A DNA stretch of 64,000 nucleotides, from assembly GCF_001522545.3 (NCBI RefSeq), contig NC_031770.1:108007664-108071663 (forward strand), given 5' to 3'. Position 1 is the stretch's first letter. The number at the start of each line of letters is the position of its first letter. The position numbers were made by a program, and so were the translations under genes. The notes beneath the pieces were generated by a model, which did not search any database, had not been told where the DNA came from, and saw only the letters and a list, made by a program, of their open reading frames with translations. Positions 1 through 12,625 of the stretch are shown here, one piece after another. The stretch comes from Parus major. Its lineage: Eukaryota > Chordata > Aves > Passeriformes > Paridae.

Positions 1-2436
1 ACTGAGGGCTTTGAAAGAGGTTTCTCAAGAACTTTTAGCATCTCCCCTGAATCCCCTCCTGTATTTGCTGCAAAACTTTATAACAGTGCCTGCTCCTCCC
101 TGGTACTCCAACAGAGCTCAGGCCTGTGGGTTGTCAGTGTGTTTCCTCTGGTGAAGTGATTATAGGCATTTACACTCTGTACTGAATATCTGTTCTTTAT
201 GGCTTTGGTCAGCAAGTTGGGATGGTTCTTATACAACATTTTGCAGTGCCAGGCATGGGAACAAGGTGCTTATATGTTATGAACTCAAAATGATACAGTA
301 TTTTGTGCCAAGACTTACTTTGTTAGGGCTTGTTGGTTTCTCATATTGAGCTTTTGAACTCATAGCACATGAAAGCCTCACAGATATTCTAAACACCCTC
401 AATCTCTGTAGAGATGCTAATGAGACAGTAGTTAAGAGATTAAAGGCCTTTGGAGTGTACCAGCTGGATGAAAACCAAGTCAAGAGAGGAGCTAAACAGT
501 CCCCTTTGTATCCTCATCTAACCTGATTTGATTTTGCCTCTTGTAAAAGTCTGTGTGATATTTGGAGCTCATGCCCGCCTTGTTCCTGATAAGCATGAGA
601 AACCACAACAGTAATTGGAAAATTTCAATAACTGAGACAGTTTTTTTTCTCCTGCCCATTTTAGTAAAGTATATTTTTGGCAATATTTAATGATGATTTC
701 TGTGGTTCTGCATTTTTTAATGTAGATTAATGCCACTATTCCAGTTTTTCTAAGTTGTATACAAACACCTAACACTCAAGTATGACTACAGAAGTTAATA
801 CTTATTTTAATATCACTGGATTTATATATGCATGGATTGAAGTTGCAGTGGAGGTCATATTCTTGAAGATGTGAGTTGATGTATTTTCAAACCATTTTGA
901 ATTGTAGAACTCATCCATCTTAGATTGCAAGTACTGAGAGTAGTAATAATTCCTAATATCTGAAATGACTGACTTAAATGGGTCACACCCTCAATGTTAA
1001 AAATAGCTGATGCAATTTAGGAAAGGGAACTTAAAATATATGACAGCTGAGTTAGGAAGAAATAGGAAGTAGAGAGAATTTTTTAGAACTATTGCTATGG
1101 CAGCTGAAAACCAGTATAATCAGCTTCATTGTTTGCCAAAACCATAATCTGTAATGATTTTTTTTTTTTAAAGACTTATATATGAGAGTTTTAATTGGTG
1201 ATTCAAAACATTCTTTTATTGAACTGAAATTTCATGGCTTCCCACATTCAACATGGTAATCCATGCCAATCTTTCTCTTTCCTTTGGGTTTTCAGTCTTA
1301 CCTGTGTGGCTGTTCCATTGATTGGAATATAAGAATGCAATAGAAATACAGGGATGTGATTGTATATTAATTGTGCTTGCACATTAATCAATCTCACCAG
1401 CAGTTCTCTTGTGGTTTTTTAGTTGGTGAAAAGCCATCTGAAGTCATATAGCCATATTTCCTACATGGTGTTTTCCCAAGTGAAGTGCTCCTGCTTGTTT
1501 TATTATACAGAGAAATTCTGAATAAAATCATATGGAAGGAGAGTAAAGACTAAATGCTGTTAGTTTTGTCAAGTGTAGTAGCTTAAAGTAGCATACTAAT
1601 TACATGAGATTTATTTTGGATCAAAAGTAATGGTAAGGAGAGTAGCAGATCTTGATTTTTGATGGGTGGACTCATGTGAACTGTCTGTGTTTTAATCTAA
1701 ATACTCCTGTCTGGCTTTTGGGAATAGAGGGGAATTGTGAAAACAATGGCTGGAATGATTCCAAATCATACATAATTTCTTTTTATTCTCTCACTATGTG
1801 TTTCGTGAAATAGAATGTCAGAAAGTGCTTGGCTACCATTAACGTGGAAAATTCAGGACTGTAATCTCACAGAAAAATGGTTCAAAATCAGCGTCCAGTT
1901 CTCTTACTGTAGAGGTCTAAAATCCTTTTGGAGTTTGTGCAGCCTAAGGGTCTGGTAATTTCACTCTGCTATTGACCGTACCTGTATTGGTAAACTGAGT
2001 TGCTGTCAGGATTTCAGTGTCTGCATTGACTGAACCTCTTGATGAGTCAAACAGTCTCCCACAAGAAGGATAGATACTGATTGGAAACTGAAGCAAGGTA
2101 AATTAATATTAAAACCAAAGCATATTTTTAACAGTGAGATAGTCAATGGGATAGTTTAACAGAGAGAAGCAGTGGTAGTCTCTTCATCTGCTTAACCTTT
2201 GTGGTCACACTAAGTCTTCATGAAGCAGAGATCAACAAATGGCACCTGTGAGTATGGGTTGATATACTTCATGTGAAACTTCTCTCTTTACCAGCTGGAG
2301 GTTAAGCTGTTAGCTGGAAGTGTTCCTGATCTTCCTAGTCTCTCTTGTGTTATACACGTTACCATTAAAAGAGGAAGGATAGGTATGAAGGCCACAAGTT
2401 TATGGTGCAGAGCTTTTTTTGGTGTCAGACGAACAG
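1..2436 (+). other. SUPT3H: SUPT3H upstream intron, 5' part in window
   Basis: AT-rich unique-looking sequence. No exon, RNA gene or repeat was recognised here. The short open frames at 277-775 (- strand) have no coding character. Assignment to SUPT3H rests on the downstream exon being internal (it needs a split codon from an upstream exon), so sequence before it must be intron. Confidence 0.75.
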
Positions 2437-3335
2437 TTTCAATGTTGTCAATAACCTGGACAAGGAGATCAAGTGCATACCCAGCAAATTTGCAGACAGC
2501 TCAAGTTGGATGGGACTGTTGATCTGCTGGAGGGCAGGAAGAATCTACAGAGAGATCTGGACCGGCTGGATTGTCAGGCTGAGGCCAGTTATGTGTGGTT
2601 CAACAAGGTCAAGTGTTGGGTCCTGCCTTGGGTCACAATGGCTGCAGACTGGGGAAGAGTGGCTGGAAATTTCCCAGTGGAAAAGGTGCTGGGGGTGCTG
2701 GTGACAGCAGCTGAATGTGAGCCAGGTGTGCCCAGGTGGGTAAGAAGGCCAATGGCACCTGAGCTGTACCAGCCATGGTGTGGCAGCAGGGCCAGGGCAG
2801 TGATGTCCCCCTGTGCTGGGCATGGCTGAGGCCACACCTCAAATCCTGGGTTCAGTTCTGGACCCCTCAGGACAAGACAGACATTGAGGTGCTGGAGCAT
2901 GTCAAAAAAAGGGAACAGAGCTGAGGATGGGTCTGAAACACAGCTCTGATGAGGAGCATCTGGGGGAGCTGGAGGGTGCTCAACTTGGAGAAAAGGAGGC
3001 TTAAAAAGCTTCTTGGTCTCTACAACTCCCTGTGGAAGGACATTGGAGCCAGGTGGGAGTTGACCTCTTCTCCCATATAAGTGATAGGACAAGAAGAAAT
3101 GACCTCAACTTGTGTCGTGGGGGGTTTAGACTGGATGCTAGGAAAAATTACTTCACACAAGCGGTTGTCAAGAATTGCAACAGGCTGCCCAGGGAAGTGA
3201 TTGAATCACCATTCCAGGGGGGTTTAAATGATGTGTAGATGTGGCACTTGGGGACATGGTTTAGTGGTGGGCTTGGCAGTGCTGGGTTAATGGTTGAGCT
3301 CAATCTTTCCAGCCTGAATGATTCCATGATTCTAA
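2437..3335 (+). mobile_element. CR1 LINE, 5'-truncated copy with RT C-terminus and 3' UTR
   Basis: The copy begins within the reverse transcriptase: the translation near 2470-2510 gives [12 protein letters not shown], the position of the FADD catalytic motif, which here reads FADS, so it is dead at the active site. It then runs through the typical CR1 C-terminal and 3' UTR blocks (GTGCCCAGGTGG near 2725, a CTGGAGCATGTC block near 2890, CTTCTCCCATATAAGTGATAGG near 3070, TAGATGTGGCACTTGGGG near 3235). It ends in the octamer tail ATGATTCCATGATTCTAA. Stops and indels break every frame. The antisense 167-residue frame at 2589-3092 is a by-product. It lies in the same orientation as SUPT3H. Confidence 0.9.
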
Positions 3336-6017
3336 ATGGTGTCAGCAGGAGGAGAACGGTAACATTGCTATTACCCTACAAATTTAGGATACCAAAAAAT
3401 GAAAAGGATTGAGGGTTAGGAGAAATAACTCCTTGATAAGGAGACTTCATTCAGGTGTAGGTGTTTACGTAACTCTGTTAGGTAGTTTTAGTGTAAGCCT
3501 GCACTATAAAGATAAACCATGGCATTTTACAGTCTTCTGTCTTTGACAAGCCCATAAAAGAATCATGGTTTTGTCAGTGCAGAGTGTGGGAGGTTGTCTG
3601 TTTCTGATAGTGCTAAAGCCTGCAATTTTTGGCAGATATCTGCTTGTTTTTATAAGCACCCCATTTCCCTACAAAGCCTTTTGAGCTTCCCTTGCTTGAT
3701 CAGCAGCTCAGACTCTAAGAAAAGAAACACTAGGTCTCCCATTCCATCCCCACTCAAACAGGAGCAGAAAACCTCCTGTTGTCATTTAGTGAAGTGTCTG
3801 CAATACTGATAGTTCAAATCTTGACATTGCTTTGTGATAACATGAGCTCTGTGATGCTGCATAATGCACTTTTCCTTTACCCTCTCCTGAGCTTCTGTTT
3901 CCTTGGCTGGGTTTAGGGAAAAAGAGAAAGGATGCCAGGATTTGGCTGGAAAACTTACTGGTAGAAATCAGGAGCTGTGGAACTTGGGGAACTGTATCTT
4001 CTTTTTTTCCCTTTTATCCTATAAGATATGATGTTCATTTACTCTTGTGCCTTCTGGTTTCAGTTCATTTGAATTCAGTTGAAGTTTAAGCAGAAAGTTT
4101 TCTACAGAAGAAAAGGACCTATTTGTATAATGTGGAGATCTTTCTGCTTTCTTAAAAAAGATTTTGGGAGCTGTGATTTACATACACAAGCCATTCACAC
4201 ACATGCAGGAAGTTTTCTTGACTTTTGCTAACGACAGTAAAGTCAATGAAATTAGAGAATAAATGATTCGTTGTAAATATTGAGTCAACCGTGACTAAGC
4301 ACCTTTTAATAGAAAGTGTCAGTGTTTTTTAGTTCCAGAGGCTAGACTGTTTATGAATAGTTATATTTTATAAGGTACTTTGTCATGACTTGTGAGATAT
4401 TTACAGCAAATCTTTTTTTAGTATTTTTTTTTTTTCATTAAGAAAACCCATGAGAATTTCCTGAACATACAAAGCAGGCTCATGGTTGCACAGTATGTCC
4501 CTGAAAACAGCTTTCCATGCAGTTTGCATTTCCTTCTATCTTAGCAGGCTGAGGTTTCAAGACTGGTGTTATTCAATACCTACCTTTGTAGATAATGCCT
4601 TTATGGGAAAGAAGAGGGGAAAAAAAGAGAAAAAAATCTTCATATACTTCTAAAATCATACTTATACTCCCTTACTTTCCTTTAACTGGACAGATGCCAG
4701 AAAAAGTTTCTGCCAGTCAGGATATACATATACAAGTCAGTGGGATTATTTTGAAAAGAAAGAAAAAACACTCCACCTTATTATTTTTGTTGCTTAATTC
4801 TTAAGCATTATGGTCTGCTCCCTGTCAAAGTGATGGAAGAACAGCAACCACTAGATGATGATTAAGCTTCTGGGGAAGAGAAGGGAGGAAAAGCCTCATA
4901 CATGGAAGTGATTTTTCCATTCAGTTTCATGCAATTTTGTGTTTTATTCTGTCAGCCATTGATGAGCAAATTTAGTCTCTGTAAATCCTTCTTAAGCTGA
5001 GGTTCAGAAAGGCCCTCAGTTGCAAAGTCTTGGAAAGAGATTCAGAGAGACTGCTCTACTGAAATCTTACAGACATCTAAAGCCAATAAGGGATTTTGTG
5101 TTTTCCAGGCATCAGGCAAAAGCTCATGAGAATTGTAAAAAATACCCGTCTTACTTGGGGGAGCCAAGAGATGTAAGGAGCCTGAACTCTGCTGCATTTC
5201 AAAAGGGAGGCAAGGACACCTTTAAATACATAAAATCCCTGTCTCCAGGGACTGTTTTCCTAAATAAGAGACACTCATTCATGAGCATTGTTGTTAGCAG
5301 AATTCAGAAGCTGTATACTTTAATTTGTAACTTTTCAATATTTGATTTTTTTTTTCCTTAAATATAATATAAACCGTGCTTGCATGGTTAGGGACTGACT
5401 GCTCTCAGCTGGACTTTCACAGGCAAATTGAAGTCAGTGTAGTTTCATGGATAATTAAATAAGAATGAAAATTTTAAAATTATGAAAGAGACTTTTCTTT
5501 GTTCAGCAAATGTTCACCATTTAATATTTTTATATAGTATTATTTAAATTGTCTCCAAATGATTTGATGAGTCTCTTTTGATTAGTCAAAGGCAAGATGA
5601 AAGTAAGTAAATATGAATTAAGGCAGTGGAAGCTAACAGGGAAATTTATTTAAATACTAGAAACTTCTCCATTTATTTTTCCAAAATAAATGTTAAAATA
5701 GCACAATTTTGCTAGATCATGGCTAAATGTATTTTGGAAGACATTTTTCCACTTTTTAGACTGGCAAATTAGCTAAAGAAATTTTTACTTTACCTCCAGG
5801 TGCTAAGATTTTAGAGAAACGTATGAGTTGCAAAGCTCAAGGTCAGAAATGCTACATACTTTTAAAATCCATTTATACCTTTTTTGTCTTTTTTGTAAGG
5901 TTAAAAAGTGCAACCTGTTGGTTTGTTCCTTCCTCCCTCAGTGATATTAATAAATGTGTCAGCAGAATTTTCTGAAAAAAGAACAATTAAATTGTTCAGT
6001 GAATGGAGAAATGGAGG
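3336..6017 (+). other. Intron interval, no gene seen
   Basis: AT-rich intronic sequence with short A and T runs (for example near 4420-4440). Small open frames such as 3594-3809 and 5020-5361 show no family resemblance and no splice or promoter context. Nothing else recognised. Confidence 0.6.
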
Positions 6018-6510
6018 TGTTAAGACCGTGGCTCTTGGGTGGGTTTCTCCCACCTCCTAAGAAGGACATTGTGCTTCTCCTCCCATGCCCAGGTCAATGA
6101 CCACCTCTTCTCCTCCTGGCAGCCAAGTACCACTTCTGCTGCCATCCTTGGTAACCACACTAATTGCTTACATGGAAAAGGAATATTAGGAAAACATTAG
6201 GTGAGGCTAAAAATACATCAAATATGATATAGCAGCTGGAAACAGGGAAAGCCAGCACCTTCCACTGGCCAGATCTCCACGGACCACCAGCAAAGTGCTT
6301 GTGGGGCTGCTGCAGCCATGGACCACATAATGTCTGCTGGAACATTCATATCAAATATCACTTCCCCGCTTCTTACCTTGACCTCAGAAGACTTCCCCAG
6401 CAAGGGATAAACAATAAACTTACATAGTGTGCCCGAGAGACTCGGGCTCTAAATAAACTCTGTCTGATGCCTCACATTTCCGAGGAAGCAGAGCTTCCCT
6501 AGACCACACA
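6018..6510 (+). mobile_element. Possible old solo LTR (endogenous retrovirus), boundaries uncertain
   Basis: This GC-richer island is set in AT-rich intron. Near its 3' end is a perfect 7-bp stem, GCCCGAG / CTCGGGC, with an AGA loop (6431-6447), followed 4 bases later by the poly(A) signal AATAAA (6452-6457) and a CTCTGTCTGATG block. A hairpin just before AATAAA is a common layout for the R region of retroviral LTRs. A second hairpin, GGTGGG / CCCACC, lies at 6038-6054. No internal retroviral genes, primer binding site or second LTR were found, and no target-site duplication could be fixed. It could instead be unrelated unique sequence. Confidence 0.3.
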
Positions 6511-9500
6511 GATCCCAACCACGAGCACCATTGCTGGGCTGGCGAGCGATGCCAAGCTGCAGTTCTAAGAAGCAACGACTGTGCCTTGATATAGAAGCAC
6601 AGTCAGGGTATTTTAAAGAGGAAAAATACCAAGGAATAGCTCAGTGTTTTGTGGCTGCCTCCTTTATGGCACCTGGGATACCCCGGAATGCAGCTCATGC
6701 TCTTTCCTCTCTGAAACTGAAAGGAAGGAAATGAGGGGTGCTCAGTAACTGCAGAATGCAGACATTAATCGTTCTCTTGTAATAGATTGTTCTGATACCA
6801 AAGATTACATTTGATTTTGCCACTGTAGTCCGTTTCAGTGAAACCACAGCTTCTCTTGGAGAATTTGTTCTTCCCCTAAGGCCAGTCACTGCTTCCTTGG
6901 CTCCTAAGGAAGAGGAGGAAGGAGGAGATGGGATGCTGAACGTCATTCCCTTGAACCTCACTTTTGTCCTGTTTAGGAAGTTTGGTTCTTTTTAAAAGTT
7001 GCTTAAAACTGAGCATTTTTTTAGGATGCTGCTCATGTATTTAATCTTTTCAAGTATTTTTTCTTCTGCAGTTACAGAGCTGTGCAATAAGTAATTAGAA
7101 ATGTTTTTTGGAATGACTCATGGACTGTGTTATGGGATTTTTTTAAACTTGTTTTGCCTGGTTTGTCTGTTTTGATAAATAAGGGATTTAGGATTTTACC
7201 TGTTATCATTTCACATTGTGTTTTTCAGATACAGATAAAAAAGCAAAATACAATACAAATTGTAATGATATATATTAACTAACTAAAATACTGGGCATAA
7301 TGCTGGGTTAACTGTATATTAAAAAAAACTAAGAAAAAAAATTCCAATAATAAAAAAAAATTCAATAAAATCCCCAACTTTTTAAATGTCTATATTTTAT
7401 TGCTGTTTTTGCATCTGTTTGAGCAGCACAAAATTCTTAAATTAATAATTTATGTATTAATATTAATTCAATCCACCTGTAATTTTATAGTAAATTCTCT
7501 CCAGATTTTCAATTATTTAAATCTAAATGCTTGTCAATAAACCCCAAGTCCTGCATGTTTCACCCAAATGAGCCCAGCTCATGTATGTCCTTTTTTTTAA
7601 TTGAGAAAGCTTAGAAAAGACTATTTTGTAAAAGGCAAATTTAAATGGATGCTAACTTGTGCTTTACATTGACCCCTTCTAAACTACTATCGATAAAGTG
7701 AAATAATTAACCATAATTCTTCCCTGGGACATTCTTTTGAGCCCTACAAGAATGCCATTTGTCCCCCTTTTCGTCTTTTATTGCTGACTTACGTCAAACT
7801 GGGACTATAACTTCACATCATTCTTTTTTGTATTACTGTATTATTATTAGCCAGTTAATATTTGGTACTTTCAGGTTTGCTTCTTTACTTTGTATACAGA
7901 ATGCTTTTCATATATTTGAGCATGACATTTTTAGTGAAGATTGTGAAGTGCTCTCACTTCAGTCCTAATTTCCTTATGTGAAATATTTCTAAAGCCCAGC
8001 TATTGACATAGTCCCTTTTCTGCTTTCCACTGAGCTACTTTTCATTGAAAAAAATAAAAATATTTATTTTGAGAAACCCAAGAAAGCTGTTTCTTATTTC
8101 CTTTTGTTCATCCTTGCACTCAAAGTGATTATTTAATAATTTTAGCGCAAAATAGGGTGGTCAGTGCAGCCTATTGCATCTGTGTTTATCTCTTTCTTGA
8201 AGTCATGGGGGGAACCTGAGGTGAAAGGAGAGAGGACAAACATCTGCACTGTCATTTGGACATAAGGGGAAAAAAGATTGATCTATACATTGTGTATACA
8301 GGAATATTTTTGTCAGTGTTCCCATTAGTGTTTAGGTTTTTTGTTTGTTTAATATTTTTTATGTGTGTTTTTGGTTTTTTTTTTGTTAATATCACGTGTA
8401 TTTATTTTAAAAATATATTGTGCCAGTAACAAAATGAGAAGAATAATTTGTGTTTTTAGTGAGACATTAGTTGTCTAAATGATGATTTAGTGTCTATTCA
8501 GCCTAGCTGCTAGACAGCTCATTTTGGACAAAATAAAAAACTAAAGTGTAATTAGTGGACACGGATGTGGTTATCTTCCAAAGTCTTTGCTTTTGTTTTT
8601 GTAGCAAGTAGATCAAGACTAGGGTGACTTTAAAACATCAATATTTTATAAATCACTTCTTTTGTTGTTCCAAAAATTTTGCCAAATTGTGCTTAAATGA
8701 AGTCTTCGGAGGAAAAAGCCTGTAAGAGTTCTTTACTATAAATACATTTTTATGATTTTAAGAAGAATGGGGTATTTATAATGGATTGAGCCAGAGCTTC
8801 TCTGCTCTGTGTTATCTTTATAATGTTTGCCATAAAGTGCTTCCAGGCGACATCTTGACTTCTGTAATTTTTTTCTTCCTTTTCATTGGTGCCTGGAACA
8901 GATTATTGTGGGTTATAACATTTTAAAACATCTAAGTAATCCATTTGAAAGCAGGAAAAAGAGCACACCATTGATATGAAATTGCCCTGACTTTCCAGAA
9001 AAGATTTTATCAGAGATCTTCCAGTTTCTTACTCTAGGGAGAAGGTTGCACAGTTTGATTTTTGAAATAAAATATGTTTTTAAAGCATTGTCCTATCCAG
9101 TAAAATTGATGTATCTTATGGTAACATTTTACTCTCAGAAGAGTATTGGTGTGTTCAGTACTTTCTGAAGTACTGAAACCTAAATTCCTGAAGTTAAACC
9201 TAAATTAAATCCAACTATTTGAAATAATTATTCTATAGTTTACTTATTGTGCTTCTTTTCTTCTTAGTGGATGTGTTTTTTCTGTGCCTAGTGGGGAAAT
9301 AGTTTCTATTTTTGAATCACAGGTTCACTCGCAATGCAGAGTAACTCCTGTAACAGCTCACAGTGGGTTTGATTTTTTGATAATTGGGGGGGTTTTGGTG
9401 CCTCACAGCTGCAGAAGACTCTGCCCCAAAATCGTTACCTGTAATTTAGAGCACAGATTTCCAAGCTAGGATCTCTGAATACTGTTAATCCAAAAGTTTT

Positions 9501-11399
9501 AATAAGTGTTTTAAAGTGGTTTTGTTATTTATATAATAGATTTTAAAAATCTAAGTGTAGAATACTGTGAATATTAATTTCATAGTAGAGTTTTACAGTG
9601 TTCATGAGAAATGCTGATATTTTTAAGCCTCTTTTGGTCTGAAACATTTCTCTATTTTTGAGATACATGGTGTTTTGTGACACCTTTTTATATTTCTCCT
9701 CCCTATTACAGTGAGTACTGCAACAGTTCTCTCACACAAGTACCGTGAATAATGAAAATACAGGCTCCCTACATACATGGGTGGACTTCTCATAGCATTT
9801 TGTTTTATTATTAAAATGAAATTTAATTTGCTAATTTACTATTAAAATAACTCTAATTTGCAAAGCCTGATTTGTCAGTAGATCATTTGTTACCCGCCTG
9901 CCCATGAGAGGCCCGGGGGGAAAACTTGCTTTTTTTGACACCAACCACAGTGGACAAGTTGCTTCCCTTCTCCAGGCACTGACTTCAGGAAGGGTAGTAA
10001 AATATGAAAACTGATGTTATAAAACATGTTACCATCTGATAAGGAAATGTGTTTGAGAATTGGATATAATTATCATCGTTCAACACCCACACATCTCATT
10101 CATAAAATTGTGATGTGAATTTTTAAAACAATGATAAATGGCCTTGATGTTTTGGAGAATATAAAAAAAATAATATTATTTCTCTAAAAATTAGCATAAA
10201 ACATTAATCTTCATTTTTGTTTTGTATCTTGTGGATTAGTTTAAATTTTCTTGTGGTTTTAATCTAGATTTAAAATAGCAAAGGGTTTCCACATTTGGTT
10301 AACACTTATATATATACAGTGAAATGATGTTTTGACTTTCTGCTCTCCTCATCACTTTTTTGCCCTATCCTCTTGAGAGCAGGCTGAGAATTCATCTCCC
10401 TTGGCTTTGTTAAATTCCAGTTGTGTTTGGGTATTTTGTTGAGATGAACCTTCTGCTAGAGCAGAAATGACTGATGTCCAGTTGCCATGGTTGAGAAAGA
10501 CAGTTGTCTCATTTGTTTCCTGAAAATCTGAAAGTCTTTGTGAATGAGCAAATGGAACATACTATGTTATACAACTAGAACAATTAATATATTTTTCTTT
10601 GGCCTGTCATAAGGATTTGTAAAATTAATTTATGTTTAAGACACTTAGTCTGGTGTATTTTGATGGGTACACAATGGCACTGAAAAGGAGTCTTGCCACA
10701 GTTTTGCACTGGGACAAATGATTTTCAGCAGTTAGAAAGTGTTTACTATAATATAAGAGAAAAAGAACCCCAGAGGGTGAAGTCTATTGTTTTTCATTAA
10801 TAACAGGACTTCTAAAAGCACCTGCATGATATGATTGCCCAAATTCAAGTGTTTATTTATTTTACAAAATCACACTGCTCTTCAGCCAGTGGATATTGCA
10901 CATCCCACAGTTTACAAAGAATAACCAGGTTAATTCAGTGAAGACCATATGTAGAAAGATTATTCTGCAAAGCTTTTAGCAAAACTTAGAAAATTATGTT
11001 TGGATGGAATTTATCCATATTCACTCTGAAACATAGTTGCCTATAAATAGTCTGTTAAAAGTAGACCTCTGTAGCATCTTGCATCAAAATCGGTAGCATT
11101 TTGCATATTGACCACAAGGAAGGAAAAAGTACTTAAAAAGCTTTTTACTCACATGTATCTTCTAAGTTGTGTTTTTATATACAGAAAATCATTTTTCATG
11201 TCTTAACAGTAGTCATAAAAGTTTAAGTACAGATAATCTTTCTACACTTTCTGATTGAAATCAGACTTTAATTTACATATTTGCTCTTCCAATGACATAA
11301 TATACAGGATTCTGCTTTGATTTTATGTATGATATTGCTTCTGAAGAGAAGTCATGGCAACTGGGGGAAGCTCATTCCTGAAGCATAGAAAGAAGAAAA
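6511..11399 (+). other. Intron interval, AT-rich, no gene seen
   Basis: Unique-looking intron. Base composition is ordinary to about 7.2 kb, then strongly A/T-rich (7240-7520, with A runs and several AATAAA-like words at 7320-7380; also T/G-rich at 8320-8410). A small GC-rich patch sits at 9890-9975. No exon, RNA or repeat family was recognised. Open frames such as 6695-6961 (-) and 7759-7968 look random. Confidence 0.6.
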
Positions 11400-12625
11400 T
11401 TCCATTTCTGTCCCCAAAATGAACAAGAAGGAGGATCTGGGAAATGACAGACCAGTCATCCTCACATTGACCCCTGGGCAGGTCATCCTAGAAATAATTT
11501 CCGAGCCTGTTAAGGATTTTTTAGATTTACGAAGGGGAAATCATATGTGAGCAACCTGACAACCTTCCGTGATGAAATAACAGTGCAGAGCATGAGGGAT
11601 GAGCAGGGAGTGGTTTGCCTTCACTTGAGAAAGGCTTTTGCCCTTCTCTCCTGTAACATCCTCTTGTGCAAGCTGATGAAATAGATAAAAGGATGGACAG
11701 AGGGCTGTGTTGATAGGGTTGGTATTGGCAGTGTTAAATCCTTCTGGAGGGCTGTTGCATCTGATGATGCCAGGGGTTGATGCTGGCTCAGCACTGTGTA
11801 ATGTCTTCATAAGTGACCTGGTTGATGGGACATGAGTGCACTCACAGCAGTTTGATAAAGGACACAAAACCAGGAGTGGCTGATGGACCCTGTCATGGTG
11901 CTGTCATTCTCACAAGGCTGGAGAAATGTGCCAACAGGAGCCTCATGGAACCCTGCCAAGTGGAATCCTTAGTAATGCTCCAAGAGTGCAATAACCCCAG
12001 GCACCTGAACAGGCTAGAGGCAGTAGTGAAGGTGGACAGGTGGCAGCAGTGTGCTCTTGGGCAGCACCCTGGGCTGCATGGGACAGGTGAGGGGATATGA
12101 TCCTTCTCCTCTGCACTGAATAGACCCATCTGGATCTCTGGGGCCAGTGCTGGGCTTCCCAGTACAAGAGAGACATGGAAATAACTGGAACAAATCCAGT
12201 GAGGGACCAATCAGATGCTTAAGGGACTGGAGTATCTCACACAAGAGAGGCTTGAGAGAGCTGGGTCAGTTCATCCTGGAGGAGAGAAGGATCAGGAAAA
12301 TCTTACCAATGTCTATAAATGATGATGATGACCTGGTGGGAGACAGTAAAGCAGAAAAACCCAGGCTTCCTTCAGTGGTGGCCAGTGAGTGGACAGGAGC
12401 CACTGAGCACAAATTGAAATACAGGAGATTCCACTTAAAAATAAAGAAAACTGTTTTTTACTGTGAGGGTGGCCAAGGATGTGGGAACCTTGTTCAGAGA
12501 GGTTGTGGAGTGTCCATCATTGGAGAAGGTCAAAACTCAAGTGGATGCAGCCCTAAGGAAATTATTTGGGTGGGGGAATTGAGCTGGGTATCTCCACATG
12601 TCCAACGTCAGCAGCTCTGTGATTC
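11400..12625 (+). mobile_element. CR1 LINE, older subfamily, long degenerate copy including RT core
   Basis: This is the longest CR1 copy in the window, in sense orientation. It opens at an RT block whose translation still shows GNDRPVILT (11439 onward; family pattern G-N-Y-R-P-V-S-L-T). It continues through a decayed RKAF segment near 11625, then the C-terminal domain (AGTACAAGAGAGACATGG near 12162), the CACAAATTGAAATACAGG block (12408-12425), the TTTTTTACTGTGAGGGTGG block (12454-12472) and a GAGAGGTTGTGGAGT block (12497-12511). The 3' end is damaged, with a weak TCTGTGATTCATGG tail. Many stops and deletions are present. The 210-residue frame at 12147-12779 is this repeat, not a gene. The 3' UTR differs from the copy at 2437, which indicates a different subfamily. 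Confidence 0.88.

Noticed and set aside
2589..3092. 167-residue frame on the - strand
   Set aside because: Antisense of the CR1 copy at 2437-3335.
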